The notes beneath the pieces were generated by a model. That model was not told the DNA's origin. It saw only the letters and a program-made list of their open reading frames with translations, and searched no databases. This document shows, one piece after another, positions 1-7,014 of a stretch of DNA of 51,897 nucleotides. Source of the stretch: Bacteroidales bacterium (GTDB taxonomy: Bacteria; Bacteroidota; Bacteroidia; Bacteroidales; F082); the NCBI GenBank assembly GCA_016285355.1, contig JAEEQP010000026.1, forward strand, positions 1 to 51,897, given 5' to 3'. Positions within the stretch are counted from its first letter, which is position 1. Every line of letters starts with the position of its first letter. Both the position numbers and the translations under genes were made by a program.

Positions 1-2
1 TC

Positions 3-638
3 CATGACAAAGACCATGTTTCCATATTCGGTGGTTTTGGTTATGATGAAAATGAGCTTTCCTATGAATACAATGAGATTAGAACCGATGACGGATTTGC
101 AACCTATGAGTGGCTGCAAACTGAAAATCTACCAATGGGTTTGTGGCCAGTTATAACTGGGATAAGCTTTTCTGACCCACAACACGGAATCATTGTCTAT
201 TTGTTGGAGGGAATACAAGGTTTCTACCCGACAGGAATTATCACTTATCAAACACAAGATGGAGGCAATACATGGATGGAATTGAACGCATTGATTTGCT
301 CTGGCAACGTATCATATGCTGGCGTAAGCAGTTATGAAAGTGTTTATTACCTTACTTCAAGAAATGGAGGTGTATATAAGTTAGTGAAAACATACGAAGG
401 AGTTGCTGAGAGAAAAAATAGTGTCTTTGCGTTCCCAAATCCGGCTTCAGAGACGATTCATATTGAAGGCATCGAGGCTTCCGAAGTGAATGTTTATAAC
501 GCGCTTGGGCAGGTGGTGAAGACGGTGCTGGGGACAAATGAGATTGATTTGAGTGGATTGGCGGAAGGGGTTTATTTAGTGAGGATTATGGATAAGGAAG
601 AAGTTTCTGTTACAAAACGCATTACCGTAATCAGATAA
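3..638 (+). CDS. T9SS-sorted BNR/Asp-box-type protein, C-terminal part only
   Basis: The frame is open from the first complete codon at the window edge, so the N-terminus and signal peptide lie outside. The visible 211 residues contain an Asp-box-like motif (TQDGGNTW), typical of BNR/sialidase-like beta-propeller proteins, in a region rich in short beta strands. The last ~75 residues form a T9SS type A sorting domain: FAFPNPASE opening, VYNALGQVV in the middle, LAEGVYLVRI and a basic end (TKRITVIR). Such a tail sends the protein through the type IX secretion system to the cell surface or outside. The substrate and enzymatic activity, if any, cannot be told from this fragment. The secretion route is fairly certain; the propeller assignment rests on one motif. 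Confidence 0.75.
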   Translation, partial: HDKDHVSIFGGFGYDENELSYEYNEIRTDDGFATYEWLQTENLPMGLWPVITGISFSDPQHGIIVYLLEGIQGFYPTGIITYQTQDGGNTWMELNALICSGNVSYAGVSSYESVYYLTSRNGGVYKLVKTYEGVAERKNSVFAFPNPASETIHIEGIEASEVNVYNALGQVVKTVLGTNEIDLSGLAEGVYLVRIMDKEEVSVTKRITVIR

Positions 639-659
639 ATTCGACAGTTAATCGCACTT

Positions 660-797
660 TTAATCCAACACGAAACTCCTCGGATTGAAGTCACTATAGA
701 AACGGCCATCCGTAGCCGTAAACTTCAGTACACAATAGTCGGGGTCGGTGACACCACCAGGGTAGTACTCCGTGTCGCCATCACGCCAAATCCTCAT
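660..797 (-). pseudogene. Remnant of a pyridoxamine-5'-phosphate-oxidase-like protein (C-terminus)
   Basis: A 45-codon open stretch begins at an ATG inside the GNAT gene, overlaps that gene's 3' end by 17 bp in another frame, and ends in TAA. The peptide (IWRDGDTEYYPGG, then VTDPDYCVLKF) looks like the C-terminal strand and tail of flavin-binding PNPOx-fold proteins, where a W...YYPxG...DPDYxVLKF pattern precedes the end. The ~100 residues that would form the FMN-binding barrel are absent, so a deletion seems to have fused this tail out of frame to the GNAT gene. The family call is from pattern memory. It could instead be a short overlapping gene, but the sequence looks like a domain end rather than a whole protein. 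Confidence 0.4.
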
Positions 798-1422
798 AAT
801 CAAGCTGCCCAGGCAAATGGAGTTTTTCCTTTTTCGGGAAAGCGGCTTCGTAAGCCTCAAAAGCTTCGGGGTTCTCGTCAGCCACAAAGTAACCCTTCGG
901 CGGACAGTAAGTGCCCTCACGTTCGCCCCAATAGCCCGGAATCAACTCTTGAGCGAGGAAATAAGGCACTTCCGACTCTCTCGGCTCGGCATGATAATGG
1001 ATTTTCAATTTGCTGGCCAAATCAAAACCTGCATTTTTGTAAAAGTCAATATTGCCCTCCATGCTGAGCAGACCGATGCCCATTGCTTTGGCCTTTTCAA
1101 GCGCATAATTCAAGAGTTTCAAGCCATAACCCTTCCGTTTGTAATCAGGATGGATGCTGATGGGGCCGAAAGTCCATGAGGGGAACACGGTTCCATCGTC
1201 AAGGATAATTTCAGCCTTTGAAAACATCACATGGCCGATGATTTTTCCGTCTTCCTCCATCACGAAATCCAGTTCGGGGATGAAATCAGGGTTGTTTCTA
1301 TATTGGTTGAGCACATAATGCTCGGTGCATCCTGGACGATAGATGTTCCAGAATGCCTCGCGGGTGAGGTTTTCCACTTCGCGATAGTCTTGGGGTTGTT
1401 CCAATCGGATATTCATTTCCAT
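781..1422 (-). CDS. GNAT family N-acetyltransferase
   Basis: A 213-residue cytosolic acetyl-CoA-dependent N-acetyltransferase; the acceptor substrate is unknown. Residues 1-40 hold the N-terminal strand and helix (IRLEQPQDYREVENLTREAFW). Motif A, which binds the CoA pyrophosphate, is at about 115-135 (ISIHPDYKRKGYGLKLLNYALEKA, with the Q/RxxGxG/A-like KRKGYG). Downstream IDFYKNAGF is the usual beta5-alpha4 region. The C-terminal extension ending near PKKEKLHLPGQ is typical of one GNAT subfamily, so the domain looks complete. A second ATG two codons in (1416) is an equally possible start. The gene is last in a leftward group after the membrane protein that ends at 1450, with a 27-bp gap. Its 3' end overlaps the PNPOx-like remnant. 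Confidence 0.85.
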   Translation of the reverse strand: MEMNIRLEQPQDYREVENLTREAFWNIYRPGCTEHYVLNQYRNNPDFIPELDFVMEEDGKIIGHVMFSKAEIILDDGTVFPSWTFGPISIHPDYKRKGYGLKLLNYALEKAKAMGIGLLSMEGNIDFYKNAGFDLASKLKIHYHAEPRESEVPYFLAQELIPGYWGEREGTYCPPKGYFVADENPEAFEAYEAAFPKKEKLHLPGQLDYEDLA

Positions 1423-1449
1423 TATTGTCTTTCAAATTATATTACTTGT

Positions 1450-2187
1450 CTATTTGTTCTCGCCAAGCTTCTCTTTGGCCTGGTTAATCACTTCCTCCGC
1501 GCGAATCCACTCAAGCATCTGCTCTTGAGTATTGGAATCATCTTCACTATTGTCTTCACTTATCGAGCGCTGACGGCTGAACTTGTCTAATTCATCTTCT
1601 CTGACTTTCATCATTTGCATACAATGGTTGCGCGTCTTCCTCATGGTTTCTAAAGAGTTTCTGTTTGTGTAGTAAAGTTCTGGAAAGTTGACATTGAAGA
1701 GGTCTTCTAAAGACTGTGAGACGTGTGCATTGGATATTTGCTCCTTCAACTTATCCAAAACGGTTTCTTTGTAGGCACGGCGTGCATTGTAGAAAGAAGA
1801 AACCTCATGAACAAAATTAACATTGCCAAGAGTGTTGAAAGTCTCGATATTGGATGAGAAAATCTTTTCTGTCGTTTCGGAAAATTCAACAGAGGCAATC
1901 AATATTGCCGGCATAAAACTGAAACGCAGTCTGTCGAATTGTTCCAGATGAAGGGCTATCTCCTGTTGCAACAAGCTTGCCTGATGGAATGCGGAATCAG
2001 CATTTTGCACTTGTTCAATGGTTTTGTCAAAGTCATAGATGATCATCATGACCATTTCCTTTTTGGCCGCCTCTTTATGACGCTTTTCAATGATAGCAGA
2101 GGTGCCGAAGGTCAGCACAATAGAGATTGTTGTGGCCAAAAGCGACAACAGAAATTGTTTGAGATTTGGAGATTCGATCTTTTTCAT
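1450..2187 (-). CDS. Single-pass membrane protein of unknown function (paralogue of 33792-34646)
   Basis: The 245-residue protein has a short cytosolic N-terminus, one hydrophobic helix at about residues 10-32 (FLLSLLATTISIVLTFGTSA) and a long, charged, mostly helical remainder with probable coiled coil. I do not recognise the family. The same architecture and clear sequence similarity occur in the gene at 33792-34646: a TTISIVLT/TTISLVLT membrane helix, EKIFSSNIETFNTLGNVNF against ENIFSNNLETWKNLGNFQF, and a following aromatic helix. The two are therefore divergent paralogues. The start ATG overlaps the stop of the winged-helix gene (ATGA), implying translational coupling. The conserved block IFS(S/N)N(I/L)ET sits outside the membrane segment and is the best candidate for a functional core. 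Confidence 0.7.
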   Translation of the reverse strand: MKKIESPNLKQFLLSLLATTISIVLTFGTSAIIEKRHKEAAKKEMVMMIIYDFDKTIEQVQNADSAFHQASLLQQEIALHLEQFDRLRFSFMPAILIASVEFSETTEKIFSSNIETFNTLGNVNFVHEVSSFYNARRAYKETVLDKLKEQISNAHVSQSLEDLFNVNFPELYYTNRNSLETMRKTRNHCMQMMKVREDELDKFSRQRSISEDNSEDDSNTQEQMLEWIRAEEVINQAKEKLGENK

Positions 2188-3230
2188 AGTGCTATAGCAG
2201 TTTTGTACCTATTCCATTCTTCTTGAATATCGTTATTGTGTTCTCCCATAAAGAATTCCGCCTGGTAGTCTTCCCGAAACGGTGTCCAGTTGCCGCAGAT
2301 GATGCCATCATGGGCGATGACAGGCTGGAAAATGCCGCTGTTGTTGTGTGCCTTATGGCTGTAATCTGGCGAGAGGACGACATCGCGGCTTTTGTAACTG
2401 ATGAGGTATTCGTCGTATGGCGGAATCAAAAGACATTTGCCCTTGCGGAAACCTCGGGTGCGGCAATCGTCGGTCAGATAAAATTCCCTGCGTTGGGACG
2501 CACGGCCGCGCGTCTCAACGTGCAGGTAATCCCCTAATAATTCAATCCCTCTCCGACAATCGTTGATGTTCATCCCCGACCACCAAACGAAATCCTCCAA
2601 TGTGGCAGGCTGGCGACTCTGGAAATATTTGCGTGTCAACATTTTCAGGGATTCATCGCGGTCCATTTTTACATGGTTTTTCACCTTGTCAGCAGTGAGC
2701 GCGTAGGTCGCCTTCATGGGCAACAAATCACCACTACAAAGCGTTCCCGACAGCTCGGCGTAGCGGATATGGTACGACAGGCGATGCTCGTCCATGTGGA
2801 TACCCTTCTCCGTCAAAGTCTGCACGAAGTCTTCTTTGGTAACACTTCTTTTGTCGGCAACGGTTTGTACAAGAATCTCACGAATATATGCTACTTCCTC
2901 ATCAGGGATGCTGATTTTATTGCTCCTCATCCAGCCTTTAATGACCGACAAGGCTTTCGTTGAACAAAGTTCAAGCAAAGGCCAATAATCCTCTGCGGAC
3001 ACAAGTTGCCACGTGCCGCGCATCAGGTGCAGCCGAAGGATTTGCCCACTGTCAAAAGCCTTTTTGAACGCCTTGACTGAAGGCTTTTTGGTCCGCATGG
3101 CCACTGCCCAGCGCATCAGACGATATTCCTGCGCCTGCATGGCACCCATGTAGTGGACGACCTCTGCAGGTTCGTTGAATTGCTGACAAACAAGTTGCTG
3201 ATTGAGCAGTCGTATGGCTATTGGATTCAT
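2184..3230 (-). CDS. Winged-helix DNA-binding domain protein (HTH_42/AlkZ-like family)
   Basis: The 348-residue protein matches the winged-helix family often annotated as HTH_42 (PF06224), which includes AlkZ/YcaQ-type DNA glycosylases. Supporting segments are the N-terminal IRLLNQQL, the family-typical MGAMQAQEYRLMRWAVAMR at about 28-48, the LRLHLMRGTWQLVSAEDYWPLL block (a [F/L]xxxMRGTxHLV-like motif) near 85-110, and a C-terminal domain with PPYDEYLISYKSRD. In AlkZ relatives a QxQ/QxD-like motif takes part in base excision; here the corresponding segment reads MQAQE. A repair role is thus possible but not shown, and many family members are uncharacterised. It is the first gene of the leftward group and overlaps the next gene by 4 bp. 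Confidence 0.8.
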   Translation of the reverse strand: MNPIAIRLLNQQLVCQQFNEPAEVVHYMGAMQAQEYRLMRWAVAMRTKKPSVKAFKKAFDSGQILRLHLMRGTWQLVSAEDYWPLLELCSTKALSVIKGWMRSNKISIPDEEVAYIREILVQTVADKRSVTKEDFVQTLTEKGIHMDEHRLSYHIRYAELSGTLCSGDLLPMKATYALTADKVKNHVKMDRDESLKMLTRKYFQSRQPATLEDFVWWSGMNINDCRRGIELLGDYLHVETRGRASQRREFYLTDDCRTRGFRKGKCLLIPPYDEYLISYKSRDVVLSPDYSHKAHNNSGIFQPVIAHDGIICGNWTPFREDYQAEFFMGEHNNDIQEEWNRYKTAIAL

Positions 3231-3250
3231 TTAATTTTCCGATTCTCGCG

Positions 3251-3258
3251 CAAAGGTA
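3251..3258 (-). promoter_or_regulatory. Bacteroidota -7 element for the winged-helix gene
   Basis: CAAAGGTA on the plus strand reads TACCTTTG on the minus strand, matching TAnnTTTG, 20 bp upstream of the start at 3230. A TTTG (minus strand) at 3282-3285 is a loose -33 candidate with 23-bp spacing. Confidence 0.6.
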
Positions 3259-3347
3259 CACATTTTTTCAGCCCATTTCCACAAATCTCCAGAACATTTG
3301 TTTTGTCGATTTTTTTGGAAAAAGAAGCCAGTTTCCAAAAAATGGCG

Positions 3348-3355
3348 TACTTTTG
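3348..3355 (+). promoter_or_regulatory. -7 element directly abutting the 3362 gene
   Basis: TACTTTTG matches TAnnTTTG and ends only 6 bp before the ATG at 3362. Transcription would start within a few bases of the start codon, so a leaderless or nearly leaderless mRNA is predicted. No -33 TTTG stands at the usual distance. Confidence 0.5.
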
Positions 3356-3361
3356 CAATCT

Positions 3362-3994
3362 ATGAAAGACAAAAGACTGTTTATCTTGTTCATTTTTTGG
3401 CTCTTCTGTACGAGTTCAACCATAGCCCAAAAGCTCGGCGGTGGCCTAATGGTCGGCCCTGCCATTTCCACCATGAAGATTAGCGGCAACGACAGTACCA
3501 CTTTTCGCCCCGACTTCACAGGCGGCGTGCGCATTGCCCTCATCCCTGAGCATTTCATTATCGGTGGTGAAATTGATGTGATTTACTCGCGACAAGGCAC
3601 AAGTTCAAAAAAAGCTGTCTATGAATCGGGCAACACCATCCGTTACATGGAAAAGTCGCATTATATCAATGTGCCACTGCTACTCAACATCTATCTCCGC
3701 AAATGGAGCGAAGACGACGAGGACGAATCGATGATTCCGAGGCTGCGTATTGGGCCGCAAATCGGCTTTTGCGTGGGTGGTAATGAAGTGAAGGAAGTAA
3801 GCGGAAAGAAGAAAACACAATACATTGAGCCTTGGGCATTGGGAAGTTTCAACCGCATCGATTATGGTTTTACGGCTGCCCTCAGTTATTGGTTCATAGA
3901 AGTGCGCTACACCTACGGCATGGCCAATGTCTTCAAGGAAGGCGAGCGTTCAACCAATCATGTTATTTCGGTTACATGGTCGGATATTTGGTGA
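3362..3994 (+). CDS. Outer-membrane beta-barrel protein (PorT-like family)
   Basis: A 210-residue protein with a signal peptide (residues 1-20, cleavage near SSTIAQ|K). It then shows alternating strand patterns typical of small outer-membrane barrels of the OMP_b-brl_2/PorT type: GGGLMVGPAISTMKI, GGVRIALIPEHFIIGGEIDV, YINVPLLLNIYLR (the family's common I-P-L-L pattern) and a terminal aromatic strand VISVTWSDIW ending in Trp. An acidic loop (SEDDEDES, ~125-132) would face outside. I chose the ATG at 3362 because it opens the signal peptide; upstream in-frame codons add an unlikely 47-residue leader. It probably sits in the outer membrane as a structural or transport accessory barrel; the specific role is unknown. 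Confidence 0.8.
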   Translation: MKDKRLFILFIFWLFCTSSTIAQKLGGGLMVGPAISTMKISGNDSTTFRPDFTGGVRIALIPEHFIIGGEIDVIYSRQGTSSKKAVYESGNTIRYMEKSHYINVPLLLNIYLRKWSEDDEDESMIPRLRIGPQIGFCVGGNEVKEVSGKKKTQYIEPWALGSFNRIDYGFTAALSYWFIEVRYTYGMANVFKEGERSTNHVISVTWSDIW

Positions 3995-4020
3995 TTGTTT
4001 TAGAAAAAACTATACATTTG
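3987..4020 (+). promoter_or_regulatory. Promoter for trkA
   Basis: The -7 element TACATTTG lies at 4013-4020 and a TTTG at 3987-3990 is separated by 22 bp, close to the Bacteroidota -33/-7 layout. The -33 part lies inside the 3' end of the preceding gene. Confidence 0.55.
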
Positions 4021-4043
4021 CATTTTTATTAAAGAAAAACGAA

Positions 4044-5384
4044 ATGAACATAGTAATAGCTGGAGACGGAGAAGTAGGCATGCATTTGGCGGAGGCCTTG
4101 GTGCGCAGCAACCATAACATCACCATCGTTGACCCAAACGAGGAATTGCTGAAGATGATGGAATCGCACAGCGACCTGATGACCATCACCGGCGACTCTA
4201 CTTCGACCGCGGTGCTGCAACGCGCCAATGTGAAGAAAGCCGACCTTATGATTGCCGTGCTCCATGATGAACACATCAACCTGCTGACAGGCATCATCGC
4301 CAAGAAATTAGGTGCTAAAAAAGTCATCGCACGTGTCAACACGATGGAGAACCTGAGTCCAGAAGTGTGGCGCATGTACCAAGACCTTGGCATCGACGGC
4401 TTACTCTCTCCCGAAGACATTGCCGCACAAGAGATTATCTCGCTGCTGAAGAAGAACGCTTCCTCGGAGACCTACGACTTTGCGGGCGGCAACCTGCAAC
4501 TTTTCATGGTGAAGTTAGAGCCAGAAGCCGAAATCCTCGGCAAGACCGTCGACGAGGTCATTGACCAATACGAACACATCGAGTTCCGTATCGCCGCCAT
4601 CCACCGCCGCCAAAATACCTTTGTGCCTCAGGGCGACGAGGTCTTCCATGTGGCCGACATGGTGTATGTGGTCACCAAGCCGCATGCCATCAAGGACATC
4701 ATCAAGCTGAGCGGCAAGAAACAGATTAATGTCCACAACGTGATGATTGTAGGTGGTGGTCGTGTAGGTCGTATCACCGCCAAACGTCTTGAGAGAGACT
4801 TGAACATCAAGATTTTGGAAATCAACAAGGAGCGTTGCATGGACTTGACCAACTACCTTTCGGAGGCTTTGGTGGTCAACGCCGATGCCCGTAATCTCGA
4901 CCTGCTTGAAGACGAAGGCATCAAGGACATGGACGCTTTCATTGCCGTCAGCGACAACACCGAGACCAACATCCTGACCTGCTTGCAGGCCAAGTCGTTC
5001 GGCGTGAAGAAGACCATCGCACTCGTCGAAAACATCGACTACATCGACATCTCGCAGAACATCGGCATCGACTCCATCATCAACAAGAAACTCATCGCAG
5101 CCAGCTACATGGTGAAGTACACCCTCGGCGCGAAGGTCTCCACGCTGAAGAGCCTCAGCGGCATCGATGCTGACATTGTGGAGTTTGAGGTGAGGGCTGG
5201 CTCGGCGGTCACGCGCAAGCCCATTGGACAACTTGCCATGCCCACCGACGCTATCGTCTGCGGCATTACGCGCGACGGCGAAAGCTACATCGCCACCGAC
5301 GACTTCCAAATCGAGGCCGACGACCAAGTGGTGGTTTTGGCCCTGCCTGCCGGTATCCCAGCTGTTGAACGTTTGTTCCATTAG
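4044..5384 (+). CDS. trkA: Trk system potassium uptake regulatory protein TrkA
   Basis: A 446-residue cytosolic NAD(H)-binding RCK protein that gates the TrkH K+ channel/transporter. It has the classical duplicated layout. The first RCK_N begins at residue 1 (IVIAGDGEVGMHLAEAL, GxGxxG nucleotide loop, acidic D29 after ITIV), followed by RCK_C to ~220. The second RCK_N is at about 229 (NVMIVGGGRVGRITAKRL), followed by RCK_C ending VVVLALPAG. The ATG at 4044 is preferred because the nucleotide-binding strand starts at residue 2. The next gene is the transporter subunit trkH, with a 94-bp gap carrying an inverted repeat at 5397-5456, so the two likely form an operon with a hairpin between the cistrons. 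Confidence 0.93.
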   Translation: MNIVIAGDGEVGMHLAEALVRSNHNITIVDPNEELLKMMESHSDLMTITGDSTSTAVLQRANVKKADLMIAVLHDEHINLLTGIIAKKLGAKKVIARVNTMENLSPEVWRMYQDLGIDGLLSPEDIAAQEIISLLKKNASSETYDFAGGNLQLFMVKLEPEAEILGKTVDEVIDQYEHIEFRIAAIHRRQNTFVPQGDEVFHVADMVYVVTKPHAIKDIIKLSGKKQINVHNVMIVGGGRVGRITAKRLERDLNIKILEINKERCMDLTNYLSEALVVNADARNLDLLEDEGIKDMDAFIAVSDNTETNILTCLQAKSFGVKKTIALVENIDYIDISQNIGIDSIINKKLIAASYMVKYTLGAKVSTLKSLSGIDADIVEFEVRAGSAVTRKPIGQLAMPTDAIVCGITRDGESYIATDDFQIEADDQVVVLALPAGIPAVERLFH

Positions 5385-5396
5385 AAAAGTCGGCGT

Positions 5397-5456
5397 TTCG
5401 ACAAGCTCAACGACCTTCACTTTTTTCAATTAGTTAAGGTCCCTGAGCCTGTCGAA
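5397..5456. repeat. TTCGACA-n-GCTCA inverted repeat, copy 1
   Basis: Arms 5397-5417 and 5436-5456 (TTCGACAAGCTCAACGACC against GGTCCCTGAGCCTGTCGAA) form a ~21-bp imperfect hairpin with an 18-nt loop in the trkA-trkH gap. The same element recurs at 32655-32712 and 42242-42299. It may act as an intercistronic mRNA-end or processing hairpin. Confidence 0.85.
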
Positions 5457-5478
5457 GGGCCGAACCAGAAATAAAGCA

Positions 5479-6942
5479 ATGAATTGGAAAACCAAAATAA
5501 ACCACCCCTTAGTCCTCCGCATCGAAGGCCAGCTGCTGCTCATCGAAGGCCTCTTCATGCTGATGGTGCTCCCTGTGACCTATTTCCACCACGGACTTTA
5601 TGCCTTCAGTATGCCCTTCTCGGCCCTCATCACCCTGCTGACCGGCTTCATCCTGCTCATCACCACCCGCAACCATAAAGACGACAAAACCACCTCGCGC
5701 GACGGCGTGTATATCGTCTGCATTTCATGGCTCGTGCTCTCTCTCTTCGGTGCCATGCCTTATCTGCTCAGCAAGAGCGTTCCCAATTTCACCGACGGCT
5801 TCTTTGAGGCTTTGTCAGGCTTCACCACCACAGGTGCCACCATCTTGACCCGCATCGAGGCCGTCCCGAAAGACATTCTCCTTTGGCGCAGCATGACACA
5901 ATGGATTGGCGGCTTGGCCATCATCGTCTTTTCGTTGGCCATCCTGCCTTATCTCGGCATGAGCGGCATGCAACTCTTTGTCTCCGAAATCAATGGCATC
6001 ACCTACGATAAACTGCACCCGCGCATTATGCACACTGTAAGACGGATTTGGTTTATCTACTTGTTTTTCACGCTATTGGAGACCCTTCTGCTCTATTGGG
6101 GCGACATGGACCTCTATGATGCCTTTTGCCACTCGATGACTACCATCTGCTCGGGAGGCTTCTCCACGCGAACCGCCAATATCGGGGCGTTCTCCAATTA
6201 TTCGCAAGTTGTAGTCACCATCTTCATGGTGCTGTCAGGTTGTAATTTCTCACTGTTGTTACTCTCCTTGAGTTGGCGTTCGTTCACCATCCTGAAGAAC
6301 CAAGAGTTCAGAACTTTCTTGCTTTACACCGTTTTCTTGGGCATTGTCATCGGTTTGGTGCTGTTGTTCGGTTGTCACAAGAGTTTCGGCTCCTCTTTCC
6401 GCGAGTCGTTTTTCAGCGTCATCTCGGCTTTCACCACGACAGGCTTCTTCGTCAGCGACTATACGGCGTGGCCCACTTTCCTCTGGGTTATCCTTTTCCT
6501 CCTGATGTTCATCGGTGCCTGTTCGGGTTCCACATCGGGCGGCATCAAGGTTTTCCGTCACCTTATCTTTTCCAAGAACTCGCTGCTTGAGTTGAAGCGT
6601 ATCATCCACCCCAACGCCGTTTTGCCTGTGAAAGTCAACGGAAAAGCCATTTCCACCAGTGGCGTCTACAAGCACATCACCTTCATCTTCGTCTATTTCT
6701 TGGTCTTCCTCGTCGGTGCCATCATTTTGTTGGCCATGGGCATCGACATCGAGACGGCTTTAGGTGCTTCGGTGGCTACGCTGAGCAATGTCGGCACAAG
6801 TCTCGGGCAAGTGGGACCAGGTGGTTCGTATGTCATTTTCCCCTTAGTCGCCAAATGGCTACTGATGCTCTTCATGCTCCTCGGCAGGGTGGAGCTTTTC
6901 TCACTGATTACCCTGCTTTCGCGGAGTTTTTGGAGGAATTAA
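5479..6942 (+). CDS. trkH: TrkH family potassium uptake membrane subunit
   Basis: A 487-residue inner-membrane K+ translocation subunit working with TrkA. Four membrane-pore-membrane repeats can be followed through filter-like turns: SGFTTTGATIL (~115), TTICSGGFSTR (~219), SAFTTTGFF (~318) and the last repeat near ATLSNVGTSLGQVGPGGSY (~433-451). The glycines in the four filter segments are retained. The C-terminus LLGRVELFSLITLLSRSFW is characteristic of the family, and the length fits TrkH/KtrB proteins. The start ATG opens directly into MNWKTKINHPLVLRIEGQLLLIEG, as in Bacteroidales homologues. It follows trkA on the same strand. Confidence 0.92.
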   Translation: MNWKTKINHPLVLRIEGQLLLIEGLFMLMVLPVTYFHHGLYAFSMPFSALITLLTGFILLITTRNHKDDKTTSRDGVYIVCISWLVLSLFGAMPYLLSKSVPNFTDGFFEALSGFTTTGATILTRIEAVPKDILLWRSMTQWIGGLAIIVFSLAILPYLGMSGMQLFVSEINGITYDKLHPRIMHTVRRIWFIYLFFTLLETLLLYWGDMDLYDAFCHSMTTICSGGFSTRTANIGAFSNYSQVVVTIFMVLSGCNFSLLLLSLSWRSFTILKNQEFRTFLLYTVFLGIVIGLVLLFGCHKSFGSSFRESFFSVISAFTTTGFFVSDYTAWPTFLWVILFLLMFIGACSGSTSGGIKVFRHLIFSKNSLLELKRIIHPNAVLPVKVNGKAISTSGVYKHITFIFVYFLVFLVGAIILLAMGIDIETALGASVATLSNVGTSLGQVGPGGSYVIFPLVAKWLLMLFMLLGRVELFSLITLLSRSFWRN

Positions 6943-6961
6943 GTTTTTCCAAATAGAGTTT

Positions 6962-6993
6962 TTTGGTGAAATGCAGCATTTTTTCTATTTTTG
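6962..6993 (+). promoter_or_regulatory. Promoter for the GH97-GH78 operon
   Basis: TTTG (6962-6965), exactly 20 bp, then TATTTTTG (6986-6993): a textbook Bacteroidota -33/-7 promoter, 21 bp before the GH97 start codon. Confidence 0.75.
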
Positions 6994-7014
6994 CCAGCAT
7001 AAAACCTAATCATC

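Noticed and set aside
3221..3361. Longer N-terminus for the outer-membrane barrel protein
   Set aside because: It would place 47 residues before a clear signal peptide and would cross the promoter element.
3927..4043. Longer trkA start overlapping the preceding gene
   Set aside because: The nucleotide-binding strand of TrkA starts directly at the ATG at 4044, and the promoter lies within the extension.
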